Part shown: one piece after another, positions 15,010-23,715 of the stretch
Numbering within the stretch: the first letter of the stretch is position 1
How the letters are laid out: each line of letters starts with the position of its first letter
Virus record (IMG/VR): IMGVR_UViG_3300037156_000068
Span: 1 to 63,314 of that record
DNA from: a virus
DNA: 63,314 nucleotides
Direction: 5' to 3' (one strand)
Program-made: the position numbers and the translations under genes
The notes under the pieces: generated by a model
Seen by the model: the letters and a program-made list of their open reading frames with translations, nothing else
What the model was told of the DNA's origin: nothing
The model's database searches: none

Positions 15010-16197
15010 TTAAAAACCATTTGAATCTATCCAGTTCTTAACCCAGGTGGCAATGCCGGTGTAGCCATTGGTAAAATTTGGGTTGGCCGCACTCGTAGCG
15101 TTCTGTCCTGGGTGGATCACATCAACTGCCGTGAAAGCAGAACTACTGATATGGGTTACTGCCGTGGTCGAGGCATAGCCCCGAGTGCAGGTGTACGACC
15201 CGCTGGAGCCACCGGAAATGAATACCTTCTCGGAGCCCACCGTCACGACGTTGCCGTTAGCTAGGGCTGCGGTCGTCGTAAACGCGCAGGTGCTTGTGTC
15301 TGCTATCGCACCGGTCGTGCCGCTAAGGTCCCCAGCGCGCAGAGAATAAGGCGGAACATCGTGGCCGTGGTCGATGACGTCAGCAGCGTTAGAGGGGTCG
15401 TAGGCATTTATTAGGTTGGTCCGGATATCAATCACGTGGGAGCCGTAGGCAGAGATGAGCGCGGTGTTCAGGGCAATGATCGAGTTGTAGTCCGCCTGCC
15501 CTGACCATTGAGTTGTCTCGGCGTCATTAAGCAGCGTCATGACCATCCAGCAGGTCGTGTAGCTTTGGGCCGTCGCTACCGATGCTGCGATATCCGCCAG
15601 AACTTGGGTGGGCGCGGTGAGGCCATTGTTGATCCCCTCCTCGATGACGATGCAGCCGTTGAGCTGGGTCCGCGTGACGGGGGTCCAATTAGTTCCGGCC
15701 GAGACAGAAATGGGCGAAGCGGGGAAGTTGATCGGCGTGAAAAGGTAGAGATGGGTTCCAGGGTCGATACAATAGCCCAGGTAGGGCGTGCCCGAGAGAA
15801 CGACTTGAAGAATGATGCCGGGGGCAAATGCGCGATAACAGGGATCGTAGAACGCCGGAAAGTGGACAGCGACTTGGCCGCTCGTCGGAAGGGTGAACCC
15901 GACATCGAACGTTTGCTGAGTCTGGCCAGGATAGGCGTTCATCCGCACGGCGATCTGGCCAGAACCCTGGCCGCCGATGCCGTTGTTGTTGACGATGAAC
16001 GTGGGTTTCTGGCCCAACAATTGTCCTGGCCAAGTGACGCCGCTGGCGTCTTGATTTCCCGCAGTGATGCTATCGCCGAAACCCGAGACTTGGCCTTGGG
16101 ACAGACCCGCTCCAAGCGAGATGCTCTGTGCGTAAGCGCCAAAGCTAACCGCCCAACTAAGAACAAGACATAGAAGGAATCTAGCGATCACGGTCAT
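15010..16197 (-). CDS. Exported SGNH/GDSL-hydrolase-like tail-region protein
   Basis: About 395 residues from the ATG at 16197, overlapped by no upstream gene and preceded by AGGGAT. A Sec signal peptide is plain (FLLCLVLSWAVSFGAYAQ, cleavage expected after AYA). The mature part has GFGDSITAG at about residue 40, the SGNH nucleophile block, GIGGQG (block II-like Gly) and DVIHPGQNA near residue 365 with the catalytic Asp-His. SGNH enzymes de-esterify, often removing acetyl groups from polysaccharides, and are known in phage tail proteins. A signal peptide on such a protein is odd. The region looks more GC-rich than its neighbours. Confidence 0.78.
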   Translation of the reverse strand: MTVIARFLLCLVLSWAVSFGAYAQSISLGAGLSQGQVSGFGDSITAGNQDASGVTWPGQLLGQKPTFIVNNNGIGGQGSGQIAVRMNAYPGQTQQTFDVGFTLPTSGQVAVHFPAFYDPCYRAFAPGIILQVVLSGTPYLGYCIDPGTHLYLFTPINFPASPISVSAGTNWTPVTRTQLNGCIVIEEGINNGLTAPTQVLADIAASVATAQSYTTCWMVMTLLNDAETTQWSGQADYNSIIALNTALISAYGSHVIDIRTNLINAYDPSNAADVIDHGHDVPPYSLRAGDLSGTTGAIADTSTCAFTTTAALANGNVVTVGSEKVFISGGSSGSYTCTRGYASTTAVTHISSSAFTAVDVIHPGQNATSAANPNFTNGYTGIATWVKNWIDSNGF

Positions 16198-16201
16198 ATC
16201 C

Positions 16202-16969
16202 CTAGTGCTGGAAGCAATGATAGTCGATCTTTTCACCCGTCGTCGCCGTCTGGGTAATCGTGATCGCGGTGGTGGAAATGGTATAGGCGAACGCCAGGAG
16301 CTGGGTTTGCGGCGTGACGGTACAGAATGGGGCATTAGTCTTCGTGCTGGCGAAAGTGATGACTAGAGAGGTTCCCGATGTGCCAGTGGTCGCCTCGCCT
16401 GCCGTGTCTGTCGAGCCTGAAGCGATAGTGGGCGTACCCGTGCCGGTTACGGTGGGGATGGCCCCTAAGGCAAAGACGCCTAGAGGAGCGGCACGAAGCG
16501 CTTCGGTCGCGGTCCCCGAAACATCCACGATTAACGAAACATCTCCGGCCGCGTCCGCACCAATCCCTGCTTTCGCGTCCGCACGATTGGGGGAAAAGGT
16601 GGGTAATGTTGCCGTTGCCCCCTGCCCCTGTAGGCGGAAACTCGTTGCAGTGGAGGAAAGCAGATCGACATATACGATCGTCCCAAACGTGCCCCATTGC
16701 TGCACCCGCGTCCCGCTCGCGATCATGACAGGATTGCCGAGTGCCGCACTGCCGATGCCTGTGGTGGCATCTCCTTTATCCGGATTGATTGTTGGAACCG
16801 TTGCCGACGCGGCTACATTGGACAGGGAGAAGCTATCCGCCGCAGACCCGGTGATGGTGCCCACTGCACAGATGATGCCAGGAGCACAACCCCCGCCAGC
16901 GTTGATCGTTTGGGCTTCAGCCGCACCGGCAAAGGCAAGGAGAGTTAGGACGCTTGCGAAGACTCTCAT
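16202..16969 (-). CDS. Exported fibre-like protein with signal peptide
   Basis: 255 residues. The N-terminus MRVFASVLTLLAFAGAAEAQ is a classical Sec signal with AEA cleavage. The mature protein is Thr/Ala/Gly-rich and ends in a domain of the type seen at phage fibre tips (TPTIASGSTDTAGEATTG, FCTVTPQTQLLAFAY, GEKIDYHCF). It overlaps the next gene upstream by 4 bp (ATGA) and lies four bases before the SGNH gene, so the three are one translational unit. Function inferred as host-surface or virion-tip binding. Confidence 0.72.
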   Translation of the reverse strand: MRVFASVLTLLAFAGAAEAQTINAGGGCAPGIICAVGTITGSAADSFSLSNVAASATVPTINPDKGDATTGIGSAALGNPVMIASGTRVQQWGTFGTIVYVDLLSSTATSFRLQGQGATATLPTFSPNRADAKAGIGADAAGDVSLIVDVSGTATEALRAAPLGVFALGAIPTVTGTGTPTIASGSTDTAGEATTGTSGTSLVITFASTKTNAPFCTVTPQTQLLAFAYTISTTAITITQTATTGEKIDYHCFQH

Positions 16970-17445
16970 TGGTAGACCGCCGAAAAGGCGTGGCCTGTGG
17001 TGGGAGCCGTGATGGTGATTGCGTCCGTAACGACAATGCTACCGCTGGCGCAACTGAACGTGCCGCCTGCTAGAAGATTGAACACCGTCGTTGCACCTAC
17101 CCTGACATTTAACGCTTCAACGGCAGTCGTCGGGTTCTGGATCAGGCACCCCTTGCGTATAGAGCTAGCAGCGATGGCCGTTTGATATGTGCCACCAAGG
17201 GTAACGGTGCCGGACGCATCCGTTGATGTGGCTCCGCTAGGCCTAGTGACTACAGGAATATTCCCACTTGAATCTGGTGCGACACAGTGCAGTGGCGAGT
17301 TAGGATCGCACACACCAACATCCTGGGCAATCACAGGATATGGTGCAGCATGAGCCAACGGGGACAGAGCCAAGATGCACAGAAATGCCCCTAGGCTAAC
17401 GAGCTTAGGCCGATAGGCCGCGCTTCTTGAAAGCTTATTGTGCAT
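16966..17445 (-). CDS. Exported small beta-rich protein with signal peptide
   Basis: 159 residues from the ATG at 17445, chosen because GGGAG lies about nine bases upstream. Longer in-frame starts overlap the fibre gene. The N-terminus (basic RSAAYRPK, then LVSLGAFLCILALSPLAHAA) is a Sec signal. The mature part has four Cys (VCDPNSPLHC, KGCLIQ, FSCASG), which could form disulfides in the periplasm. It looks like a small beta-sandwich; no family recognised. Confidence 0.68.
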   Translation of the reverse strand: MHNKLSRSAAYRPKLVSLGAFLCILALSPLAHAAPYPVIAQDVGVCDPNSPLHCVAPDSSGNIPVVTRPSGATSTDASGTVTLGGTYQTAIAASSIRKGCLIQNPTTAVEALNVRVGATTVFNLLAGGTFSCASGSIVVTDAITITAPTTGHAFSAVYQ

Positions 17446-17479
17446 CAAATTTTCTCCCAAGGTTAATTTATTAATCATC

Positions 17480-18592
17480 TTATCTTGCTCTTCGTGCGCC
17501 AATGAAGCCATAGGACGTTACGGTCCCACTACCAAAATTAGAGTAAGCACCTAGATATACTGTGGTTGTGGTGGCCAAACTTAGACGAATAGTCCCGGTA
17601 ATAATAACCAAGCCACTTACGCTACTTGAATTAGGGGCACTTGAGTTATAGCCTCCCGCATTCGGGGGTGAGGGCCTCGTTGCAGATACTGTACTGATCC
17701 AAGTGATAGCATTAATCGCTGCCGAACTGCTGCCAGCGAATCCAACGTTTCCGTTAACATCCCAGTCACCGGCAGTGAGACTGATGGATGCGACATCAGC
17801 AGCCACTGTGGATGTGAGCGAGACTGCACTGCCAAAGGCTCGGGTCTCGCTAATATACTCACCGACATAACCGGCAGCCGCATCATCATTAGTCGTTGTG
17901 CCGAGTAAGTGGCCTCCAATTGTAATCGTACCTGATCCGGTAATCGGCCCACCCGAGGTGGTGAAGCCGGTAGTGCCACCCGAAACTGCAACACTCGTGA
18001 CGGTACCTGTGCCCGAGACAGAACCCCAGGCAGGCACACCACCAGAGATTAGGAGCACGTCTCCCGTACCACCAACACCTAAGCGGGTAGCGCGGTTAGT
18101 CCCATTTCCAACGATAAGATCGCCAATAGATGTTATAGGCGATAGGGCATTAAAGGCGGCAGCGGCAGTATTCTCACCAGTTCCCCCATTTACCAGTTCG
18201 AGTGTTCCCGCAAGAGTGATGGTTCCTGAGGTTGTGATGGGGCCTCCTGAAGTTATCAGACCCGTGGTTCCACCTGACACATCAACACTAATAACGCCAC
18301 CACCAGAACCCCCGGAAGCCGTGGCGAGAGTTACCTGATCCCAGATGAGATTCTCTAGACTGTCATTAACGATCTGACGATAATAGCCAGGACCCCAGAT
18401 CGCTGCTGACCCTAATGAGTCTAGGGTGATTGGGTTAGTGTTAGGGATAACACCCGCATAATCGCTGTATGAAGTTTTAGGTGTGAAGCCACCTGGGATA
18501 TAAGTGAAAACCTGCCCACCGACGAGTGGTTGGCCATTCCCATCAAAGAATTGCTGACGGCCATTGGGGAGAAGGGCGACGGTAGTGGTCAA
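17480..18592 (-). CDS. Tail fibre, Ser/Thr/Gly-repeat type
   Basis: 370 residues, TTG start just after the upstream stop with AGGGA at good spacing. The N-terminal domain (LLPNGRQQFFDGNGQPLVGGQVFTYIPGG as two parts, NPITLDSLGSAAIWGPG) is a virion-attachment domain shared with the tail spike at 36404. Repeats GGTTGxxTSGGPITxSGTITxxG follow twice, then a C-terminal head of beta type. It lacks a signal peptide, unlike the spike. Likely binds host receptor. Confidence 0.82.
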   Translation of the reverse strand: MTTTVALLPNGRQQFFDGNGQPLVGGQVFTYIPGGFTPKTSYSDYAGVIPNTNPITLDSLGSAAIWGPGYYRQIVNDSLENLIWDQVTLATASGGSGGGVISVDVSGGTTGLITSGGPITTSGTITLAGTLELVNGGTGENTAAAAFNALSPITSIGDLIVGNGTNRATRLGVGGTGDVLLISGGVPAWGSVSGTGTVTSVAVSGGTTGFTTSGGPITGSGTITIGGHLLGTTTNDDAAAGYVGEYISETRAFGSAVSLTSTVAADVASISLTAGDWDVNGNVGFAGSSSAAINAITWISTVSATRPSPPNAGGYNSSAPNSSSVSGLVIITGTIRLSLATTTTVYLGAYSNFGSGTVTSYGFIGARRAR

Positions 18593-21061
18593 TTACTTAG
18601 TTCCCTGTTTTGGACTAGGTTGGAACATATTATTAGTTAAAATAGATCCGGCCACAGTTCCCGCGTTAACAGGAGCCTCGGTCGGATAGTATTTAGATGT
18701 TCCGTTTAGAGCATTACCTAAAAATCTGTTCCTAACGTCTGGTGATAGATTAGACATTCGCTTAGCCGCCCCTGCCAGGCCTTTGATTGCTGCTCCGCCA
18801 CCAGCCACGCCAGCCGCAACAGCCGCAGGAATAGGGTGAGAGAGGGCAAGAACTGAGTCTGCGATACCAGCAGAGCCGACTAAGCTTGGAGCCCATTGCT
18901 TGAGCCTGTCAGATAGGCGGTCAGCCGTAAAGCTATTCGGAGGCTCCTTCATAAAGGTCTGGCCGATTTGAGCTAACTCGCCTAAATCACCAGCGCCTTG
19001 AAATGCGCGTTGTTTGAAGTTTGTATTCACAGCCCCATTGAGAAGATTTGGATTAATTTCACCCTCAACATTAGCCTTAGCTGCAAGATTCTTAACAGTC
19101 ATTAAGTTTTTATATTGAAATCTAGCCTGTTTAAGTGCGGCCGCATCTTCTGGACTAGCCTCTGCCTCCAGAGCATCATCTAGGGCATTTCTGATTTGCT
19201 GGGCGTATTGTCTGATATCGCTGTTCTTGCTTATTGTAGCATTGTCTAGGGGGCTGCCCTTAGCAATCAGGGATTGATATGATGGTCCCGAGAGCACCTC
19301 ACCACTATTATGCCCAATCCCGGGCTGGAATGTGTCTGAGATATTTTTAATTTGATTCAATAGCGGCTTAAGTTCCGCATCTGGCACCACCTGAGCCGCA
19401 TTCCATGTGATTGAGTGCAACTTCGCTAATAGTTCTGGTGTATTGGTAATATTAGTACGGGAACCGATATCATTCATCACGCCGCCAATGCGATCTTTAG
19501 CCGCATCCATAACATCTGGAGTTAGCTTATCTGCATCTGAGCCGAAGGTTTTTGCAACTGCTGTTGTGAAGGCTGTCCGCTGGTCAGCATTATTAGCAGC
19601 GTGCCCAGCATCCTTGCCAATTAACTCAGAGTCAGCAGTCGCAGCCGCACGATTAACGTTGTTAGCACCCTTGATCTGTAAGACACGCAGTGGAATACCA
19701 TACTTGTCCACAGCAACCTGGGCCAGGCTCGCAACAGCAGGGGTCACACCTTTTGTAGCCCCACCACTAAACAGGTTGCTAACATAGTTAGAGGCACCCT
19801 CCGCCAGAGGAGTCGCCACAGCACCGCCAATAGCCCCGAGGCCAACATTCTGACCAAGAGAATTATTATTTCCAGCGGATGTTAGGGCACCCACTTCCCC
19901 GCCCTGCGCAAGACCTCGTGTAGCTAATGAGAGCCCTCGCGTAAGAGCATTCGTTCCGGCAGTACCCCCGAGGAATGATGCGGCGGGGGCAAAGCGAGAC
20001 CCGGCCAATGCACCCTCAGCAAGTTCACCAGCACCCGGGATCATTAGGGCTGGTGCGGTACCGAGCATCTCACCGCCAAATTTGCCCAGACCATATTGAA
20101 GACTACCTGAGTAGTTGGCATCATTCGATTGTCGGTTAAGGAGACCCTGGGCCAGATCATTGCGAGCACTCTGGCTGAAGGGGGCGGCAAGACCTTCGAC
20201 AGAATTCTTGACGTTTGACAGGCCCTGTTCAATACCTGTGAGGCTCTGGCCCCCGCCGGCAGTATCAACTGGGTTGCTAGCGGACTGAGTTTTATGGGCA
20301 ATGTCATCCGGATGATCTTTGAGCCACTGGGCGATCCGATCAGGATTTGTATCTGGTTGAGCGCCAACAGTTAGATGTAGGCTATGGGTGGGATCAGCAG
20401 CCGTGTCAGCCGCATCCTGCTTAGCATTCTTAGCCGCATCGTCAGGATTTCCGCCGAGGAAAGCGATTGATCCATCCGCATTACGACCAACGTGATTATA
20501 CGGATCATAAACGGGGAAGCCCGGCTTATCCTTAGAGGCCTCGGAATCGATAGCTAGTTGGGCAGCCTCGGCCGGGTCAACAGCAGCAGTAGCCGCCCCA
20601 TTGAGGTCAGGTACACCAGGGGGATGGTACTTGTCGGTGAAGTAGAGTTGTCCATCTGGCCCCTCAGTACCAGTCCCATCGTCAAAGGAGGCCTTACTAC
20701 CGGCGGGCTTCATAGCCTTCGGACCATAGTATGTGTCAGCCTGGGTGACTGGCTTCTGTGTCCCGAGCAGATAAGGGGCGGCCGCAGCTAAAGTAGTCTG
20801 GTACCGAGGGCTATCAGTAGGTATATCTTTATACTTATCCCAGTCGGATGTGGTCCGGGCGGAGAACTGAGAATGATCGGTGATTAACGTATTATAGTCA
20901 AGACCAGACTTCAACTTACGATTATACAAGACAGACGCCACAGACGCAGGATCGCCCTCCCCGATGATGGTACGAATAACATCAGGATTAATTGACGAAT
21001 AGTCCGGAGTTGCAGGAGCATCCGGGGCGGGAATGGCATCCTCAAGGTCTGGGATGGACAT
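18593..21061 (-). CDS. DNA ejection protein with N-terminal cell-wall hydrolase-like domain
   Basis: 822 residues. Residues about 28-95 (IRTIIGEGDPASVASVLYNR, HSQFSA, then AAPYLLG) follow the pattern of SleB-type cell-wall hydrolases with a Glu after IIG. The rest is a long Ala/Gly-rich helical protein with hydrophobic stretches near residues 330-360 and 735-765. This is the plan of the large P22 gp16/T7 gp16-like proteins that pass through the envelope and open peptidoglycan during DNA entry. It is last in a run of ejection proteins (21061-23714). Confidence 0.78.
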   Translation of the reverse strand: MSIPDLEDAIPAPDAPATPDYSSINPDVIRTIIGEGDPASVASVLYNRKLKSGLDYNTLITDHSQFSARTTSDWDKYKDIPTDSPRYQTTLAAAAPYLLGTQKPVTQADTYYGPKAMKPAGSKASFDDGTGTEGPDGQLYFTDKYHPPGVPDLNGAATAAVDPAEAAQLAIDSEASKDKPGFPVYDPYNHVGRNADGSIAFLGGNPDDAAKNAKQDAADTAADPTHSLHLTVGAQPDTNPDRIAQWLKDHPDDIAHKTQSASNPVDTAGGGQSLTGIEQGLSNVKNSVEGLAAPFSQSARNDLAQGLLNRQSNDANYSGSLQYGLGKFGGEMLGTAPALMIPGAGELAEGALAGSRFAPAASFLGGTAGTNALTRGLSLATRGLAQGGEVGALTSAGNNNSLGQNVGLGAIGGAVATPLAEGASNYVSNLFSGGATKGVTPAVASLAQVAVDKYGIPLRVLQIKGANNVNRAAATADSELIGKDAGHAANNADQRTAFTTAVAKTFGSDADKLTPDVMDAAKDRIGGVMNDIGSRTNITNTPELLAKLHSITWNAAQVVPDAELKPLLNQIKNISDTFQPGIGHNSGEVLSGPSYQSLIAKGSPLDNATISKNSDIRQYAQQIRNALDDALEAEASPEDAAALKQARFQYKNLMTVKNLAAKANVEGEINPNLLNGAVNTNFKQRAFQGAGDLGELAQIGQTFMKEPPNSFTADRLSDRLKQWAPSLVGSAGIADSVLALSHPIPAAVAAGVAGGGAAIKGLAGAAKRMSNLSPDVRNRFLGNALNGTSKYYPTEAPVNAGTVAGSILTNNMFQPSPKQGTK

Positions 21062-22530
21062 TATTTGTTATACCCGTTGACTAGATTGTCTGAGTGCTGC
21101 TTGCCAGCATTATATTTCTTGAGTTCTGTAGGAGACATAGAACCAGTTATCATCTGAGTTCTCTGCTCAGGTGTCATATACTTATCTTGGAAGTACCGAG
21201 GGTCATGCAGTGCGTTAAATCTCGCCTGAACTGTTAGATAGTCCGTACCAGGGTTCAAGTGTTTCCCAGTCGTCTGGAACTGCTTATTGTCAGCCCAGGT
21301 CCAGGCGGCATTCTTAGCCTTTATCCAGTCTAAGTTCCCCTTAGTCTGGGCGGCAAGCGCATCTAGAGCCGCATTACCCATCTGATTATTCGGGGAGGCG
21401 GCGCGGTTGATATTGGCCTGCTCGTTAGTGGGAAGGAATCCGAGAATACCTCTGTTAGCCGCAGCCATCTGTTCTTGGATTTTACCTAGAATTTGTTGTG
21501 AGGAGGACCCCGCATCAAAAGTTGATCCGGTAGCACGATTGATTGCTGCGATCACATCCGCTGTTTGAGTAGACCCGGGGCCCGTCCTGACACCACGAGC
21601 AAGTGTCCGAAGCTCATCAACATTGGACTCTTGATTTGTGATACTGGCTTGGGTATCCTGGAGGGCCTTGAGCTGCTCAGCAGCACCAAGTTTAGGAATA
21701 TCCGCACCAGTAGCCAGGCCTGTCGTAATCTGGCCCTGCGGCCCTGTAATACCGTTGTTAGGCTTGATGTCTCCGGTAGGCGTGGCTGTTGCCGCATTGG
21801 GGACGGAATAGGGCTGACCAGTAGTGGGGTCAATACCACTATTTCGGACAATTTTCTGTGCAGGCGTTAGCGTGACCGGGATACTTGCGGAATTACCACC
21901 CACAGAGGTTTGAGTCCCAAGGACAGGATTCTGAGCAACACCTTGAATTGTACCACCCGTGTCTATGTTCGCAATATTAGGGGCAATAGTCTGGCGTACA
22001 ATATCCCCGCCAGCGCCTGCGATTGCGGCGGCCCTAATATCATTAGTCAGGTCGCCACTACCCATATAGGCAGCAGCAGCCTCGGGCATGACCGCACCGG
22101 ATAAGACTAACTTACTGATAGCATCATGGGCATCTTTAGTAGCCCCAGCAGTATCGCCCTTCGCAACACCAGCCGCCCCGTATATGGCAGCAGTCTTTCT
22201 GAGTTGATCAACCTGAGTACCTGCGACGGCTAGGCCAGTTTGTTGGTTGGTTAGGCCTTGCCCTTTTAGCGCTGCGACACCCTGCAAAATTTCTGGGATT
22301 GCAAAAGCAGTACGCTTATCCGCCTGCAATAACGGAACTAATTTATTAGGGTCAACCTGACCATCTGGACCAGTAGCTTGACCAACGTATTGACCAGCAA
22401 GTTGCTTAGCCTGAAATAGCTTATTCTGATTCAGGGTATTCTGTAGACCAGCGAACCCTTCAATCGTTTGAAGAGGATTCCCAGGGGGCGTTACTTGTGC
22501 GGCCACATTAGACGTGTCAAAGCCAGCCAT
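21061..22530 (-). CDS. Ejection/internal virion protein
   Basis: 489 residues, Gln/Asn/Ala-rich with long helical parts (IEGFAGLQNTLNQNKLF, LLQADKRTAFAIPEIL) and a low-complexity Thr/Pro/Asn middle. It lacks any signal peptide. Context between two ejection-type genes, with 1-base overlaps on both sides, suggests it is packaged with DNA and ejected. The family match to P22 gp20 is by position and composition only. Confidence 0.68.
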   Translation of the reverse strand: MAGFDTSNVAAQVTPPGNPLQTIEGFAGLQNTLNQNKLFQAKQLAGQYVGQATGPDGQVDPNKLVPLLQADKRTAFAIPEILQGVAALKGQGLTNQQTGLAVAGTQVDQLRKTAAIYGAAGVAKGDTAGATKDAHDAISKLVLSGAVMPEAAAAYMGSGDLTNDIRAAAIAGAGGDIVRQTIAPNIANIDTGGTIQGVAQNPVLGTQTSVGGNSASIPVTLTPAQKIVRNSGIDPTTGQPYSVPNAATATPTGDIKPNNGITGPQGQITTGLATGADIPKLGAAEQLKALQDTQASITNQESNVDELRTLARGVRTGPGSTQTADVIAAINRATGSTFDAGSSSQQILGKIQEQMAAANRGILGFLPTNEQANINRAASPNNQMGNAALDALAAQTKGNLDWIKAKNAAWTWADNKQFQTTGKHLNPGTDYLTVQARFNALHDPRYFQDKYMTPEQRTQMITGSMSPTELKKYNAGKQHSDNLVNGYNK

Positions 22531-22979
22531 TACTGGGGCGCTCCTTGGGGCATCTCTTGAGGCATTCCTTGGGGTTGGGGCGGACCAAATGCAGTATGGA
22601 AATGACCCCTGAGCATTGATAGCTGTAGCAGTTGTTGGCCCAGCGCCTTTCGGATACCAGTCTCATCATCAGGCAGTTTGGCCAACTCAGCAATAAGTTG
22701 TTGCTTCCCTTCGGGGGTCGGGAATGCTCCATGCGAGATCATAGTGGAGGCCTCTTCAAAGACATCCTTCTTGGTCAATTCACCTTGTGGCTTACCAACA
22801 AGTTTGATCAAGCCATCCATAGTCGCCTCAAGAGCCCTGTGACCACCCGCAATCTCATCTGGTTGGGGCATGGCCTGGGGCTGAGCCTGTGGGCCAGCAG
22901 GAGATGGCGTATTGAAACTATTGCCTTGTACGGGCTGCGGGGGCATTTGTTGGGAAGGGAAAATCATCGGATTATCCAT
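22530..22979 (-). CDS. Pro/Gln-rich virion-associated protein
   Basis: 149 residues. Both ends are Pro/Gln/Met-rich (SQQMPPQPVQGN, QPQGMPQEMPQGAPQ) and the middle is helical (HRALEATMDGLIKLVGK, KQQLIAELAKLPDDETG). Located in the ejection-protein run, it may be a chaperone or small ejection component. No recognised family. Confidence 0.6.
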   Translation of the reverse strand: MDNPMIFPSQQMPPQPVQGNSFNTPSPAGPQAQPQAMPQPDEIAGGHRALEATMDGLIKLVGKPQGELTKKDVFEEASTMISHGAFPTPEGKQQLIAELAKLPDDETGIRKALGQQLLQLSMLRGHFHTAFGPPQPQGMPQEMPQGAPQ

Positions 22980-22982
22980 GGG

Positions 22983-23714
22983 TTAGGCCACCACGTTAAG
23001 GCTAGGATCTAACAGATTGTTACTTGCAGTAGTTGCCCCATATATCCCAGTACCACCACCGGCGGTCACGCCAGAATTACTACCGAATAGGTTATTATAG
23101 ATAAGGCCAGAACTCACACTTCCCAGGCCACCATTGACCGCATTAGCCACACCAACGGCCCCGGAAGCACCAGCATTGGCCGCACCAACAGCCGTCTGAC
23201 CGATATTAGCCCCAGTCTGAGTCGCAAACGTACCGGTATTTGCAGCGGCACTTTCGCCAGTAGTGGATAGGTTCTGTAGACGATTAAGATTACTGTTATA
23301 GCTATTCAGGGCATTAGAGAACTGATTCTGATAGGTAGTGTCTGCCAGACCGGAGGCGAACGAGGCCGCGCCCTTCATGGCAGCGCCGGAAGTTCCTAGG
23401 CCCTGCGCTGCATAACTGTTCTGCGTGGATTTCAACCCCTGGGACAGATTGAACTGGTAGCCTGGGGTAGTTTCCAGGTTCGCTTGAGTCGGGTTGAAAC
23501 TGAATGGTGTCAGATTTTGGAGTTCAGTTGTAGCCTGTTGTCCAGCCGCATTGTACGGAGCTAGCCCGGCCTGAGTCTGGTTGAACATCTGTTGCTGCGT
23601 GGCGGCAGCACTCTTCTCAGCACTTACTTGTTGGTTGGATGCGGACATAGATGCACCAGCCGAAATTGCTGCCCCAGCAAGCCCTGTACCGATAACAGCA
23701 GCGGCTAATCCCAT
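22983..23714 (-). CDS. DNA transfer/ejection protein (P22 gp7-like role)
   Basis: 243 residues. An N-terminal Gly/Ala hydrophobic helix (AAAVIGTGLAGAAISAGASM) precedes a Gln/Asn/Ser-rich part with TPGYQFNLSQGLKSTQNS and QGLGTSGAAMKGAASFASG, a pattern recurrent in podoviral ejection proteins. A C-terminal Gly/Asn-rich tail follows. It likely enters the cell with the genome. Starts just downstream of the sulfotransferase-like gene. Confidence 0.72.
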   Translation of the reverse strand: MGLAAAVIGTGLAGAAISAGASMSASNQQVSAEKSAAATQQQMFNQTQAGLAPYNAAGQQATTELQNLTPFSFNPTQANLETTPGYQFNLSQGLKSTQNSYAAQGLGTSGAAMKGAASFASGLADTTYQNQFSNALNSYNSNLNRLQNLSTTGESAAANTGTFATQTGANIGQTAVGAANAGASGAVGVANAVNGGLGSVSSGLIYNNLFGSNSGVTAGGGTGIYGATTASNNLLDPSLNVVA

Positions 23715-23715
23715 T

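Noticed and set aside
15508-16173. 221-codon plus-strand frame opposite the SGNH gene
   Set aside because: No ribosome binding site and an Arg/Asp-rich random-looking protein. It arises from GC-rich coding on the other strand.
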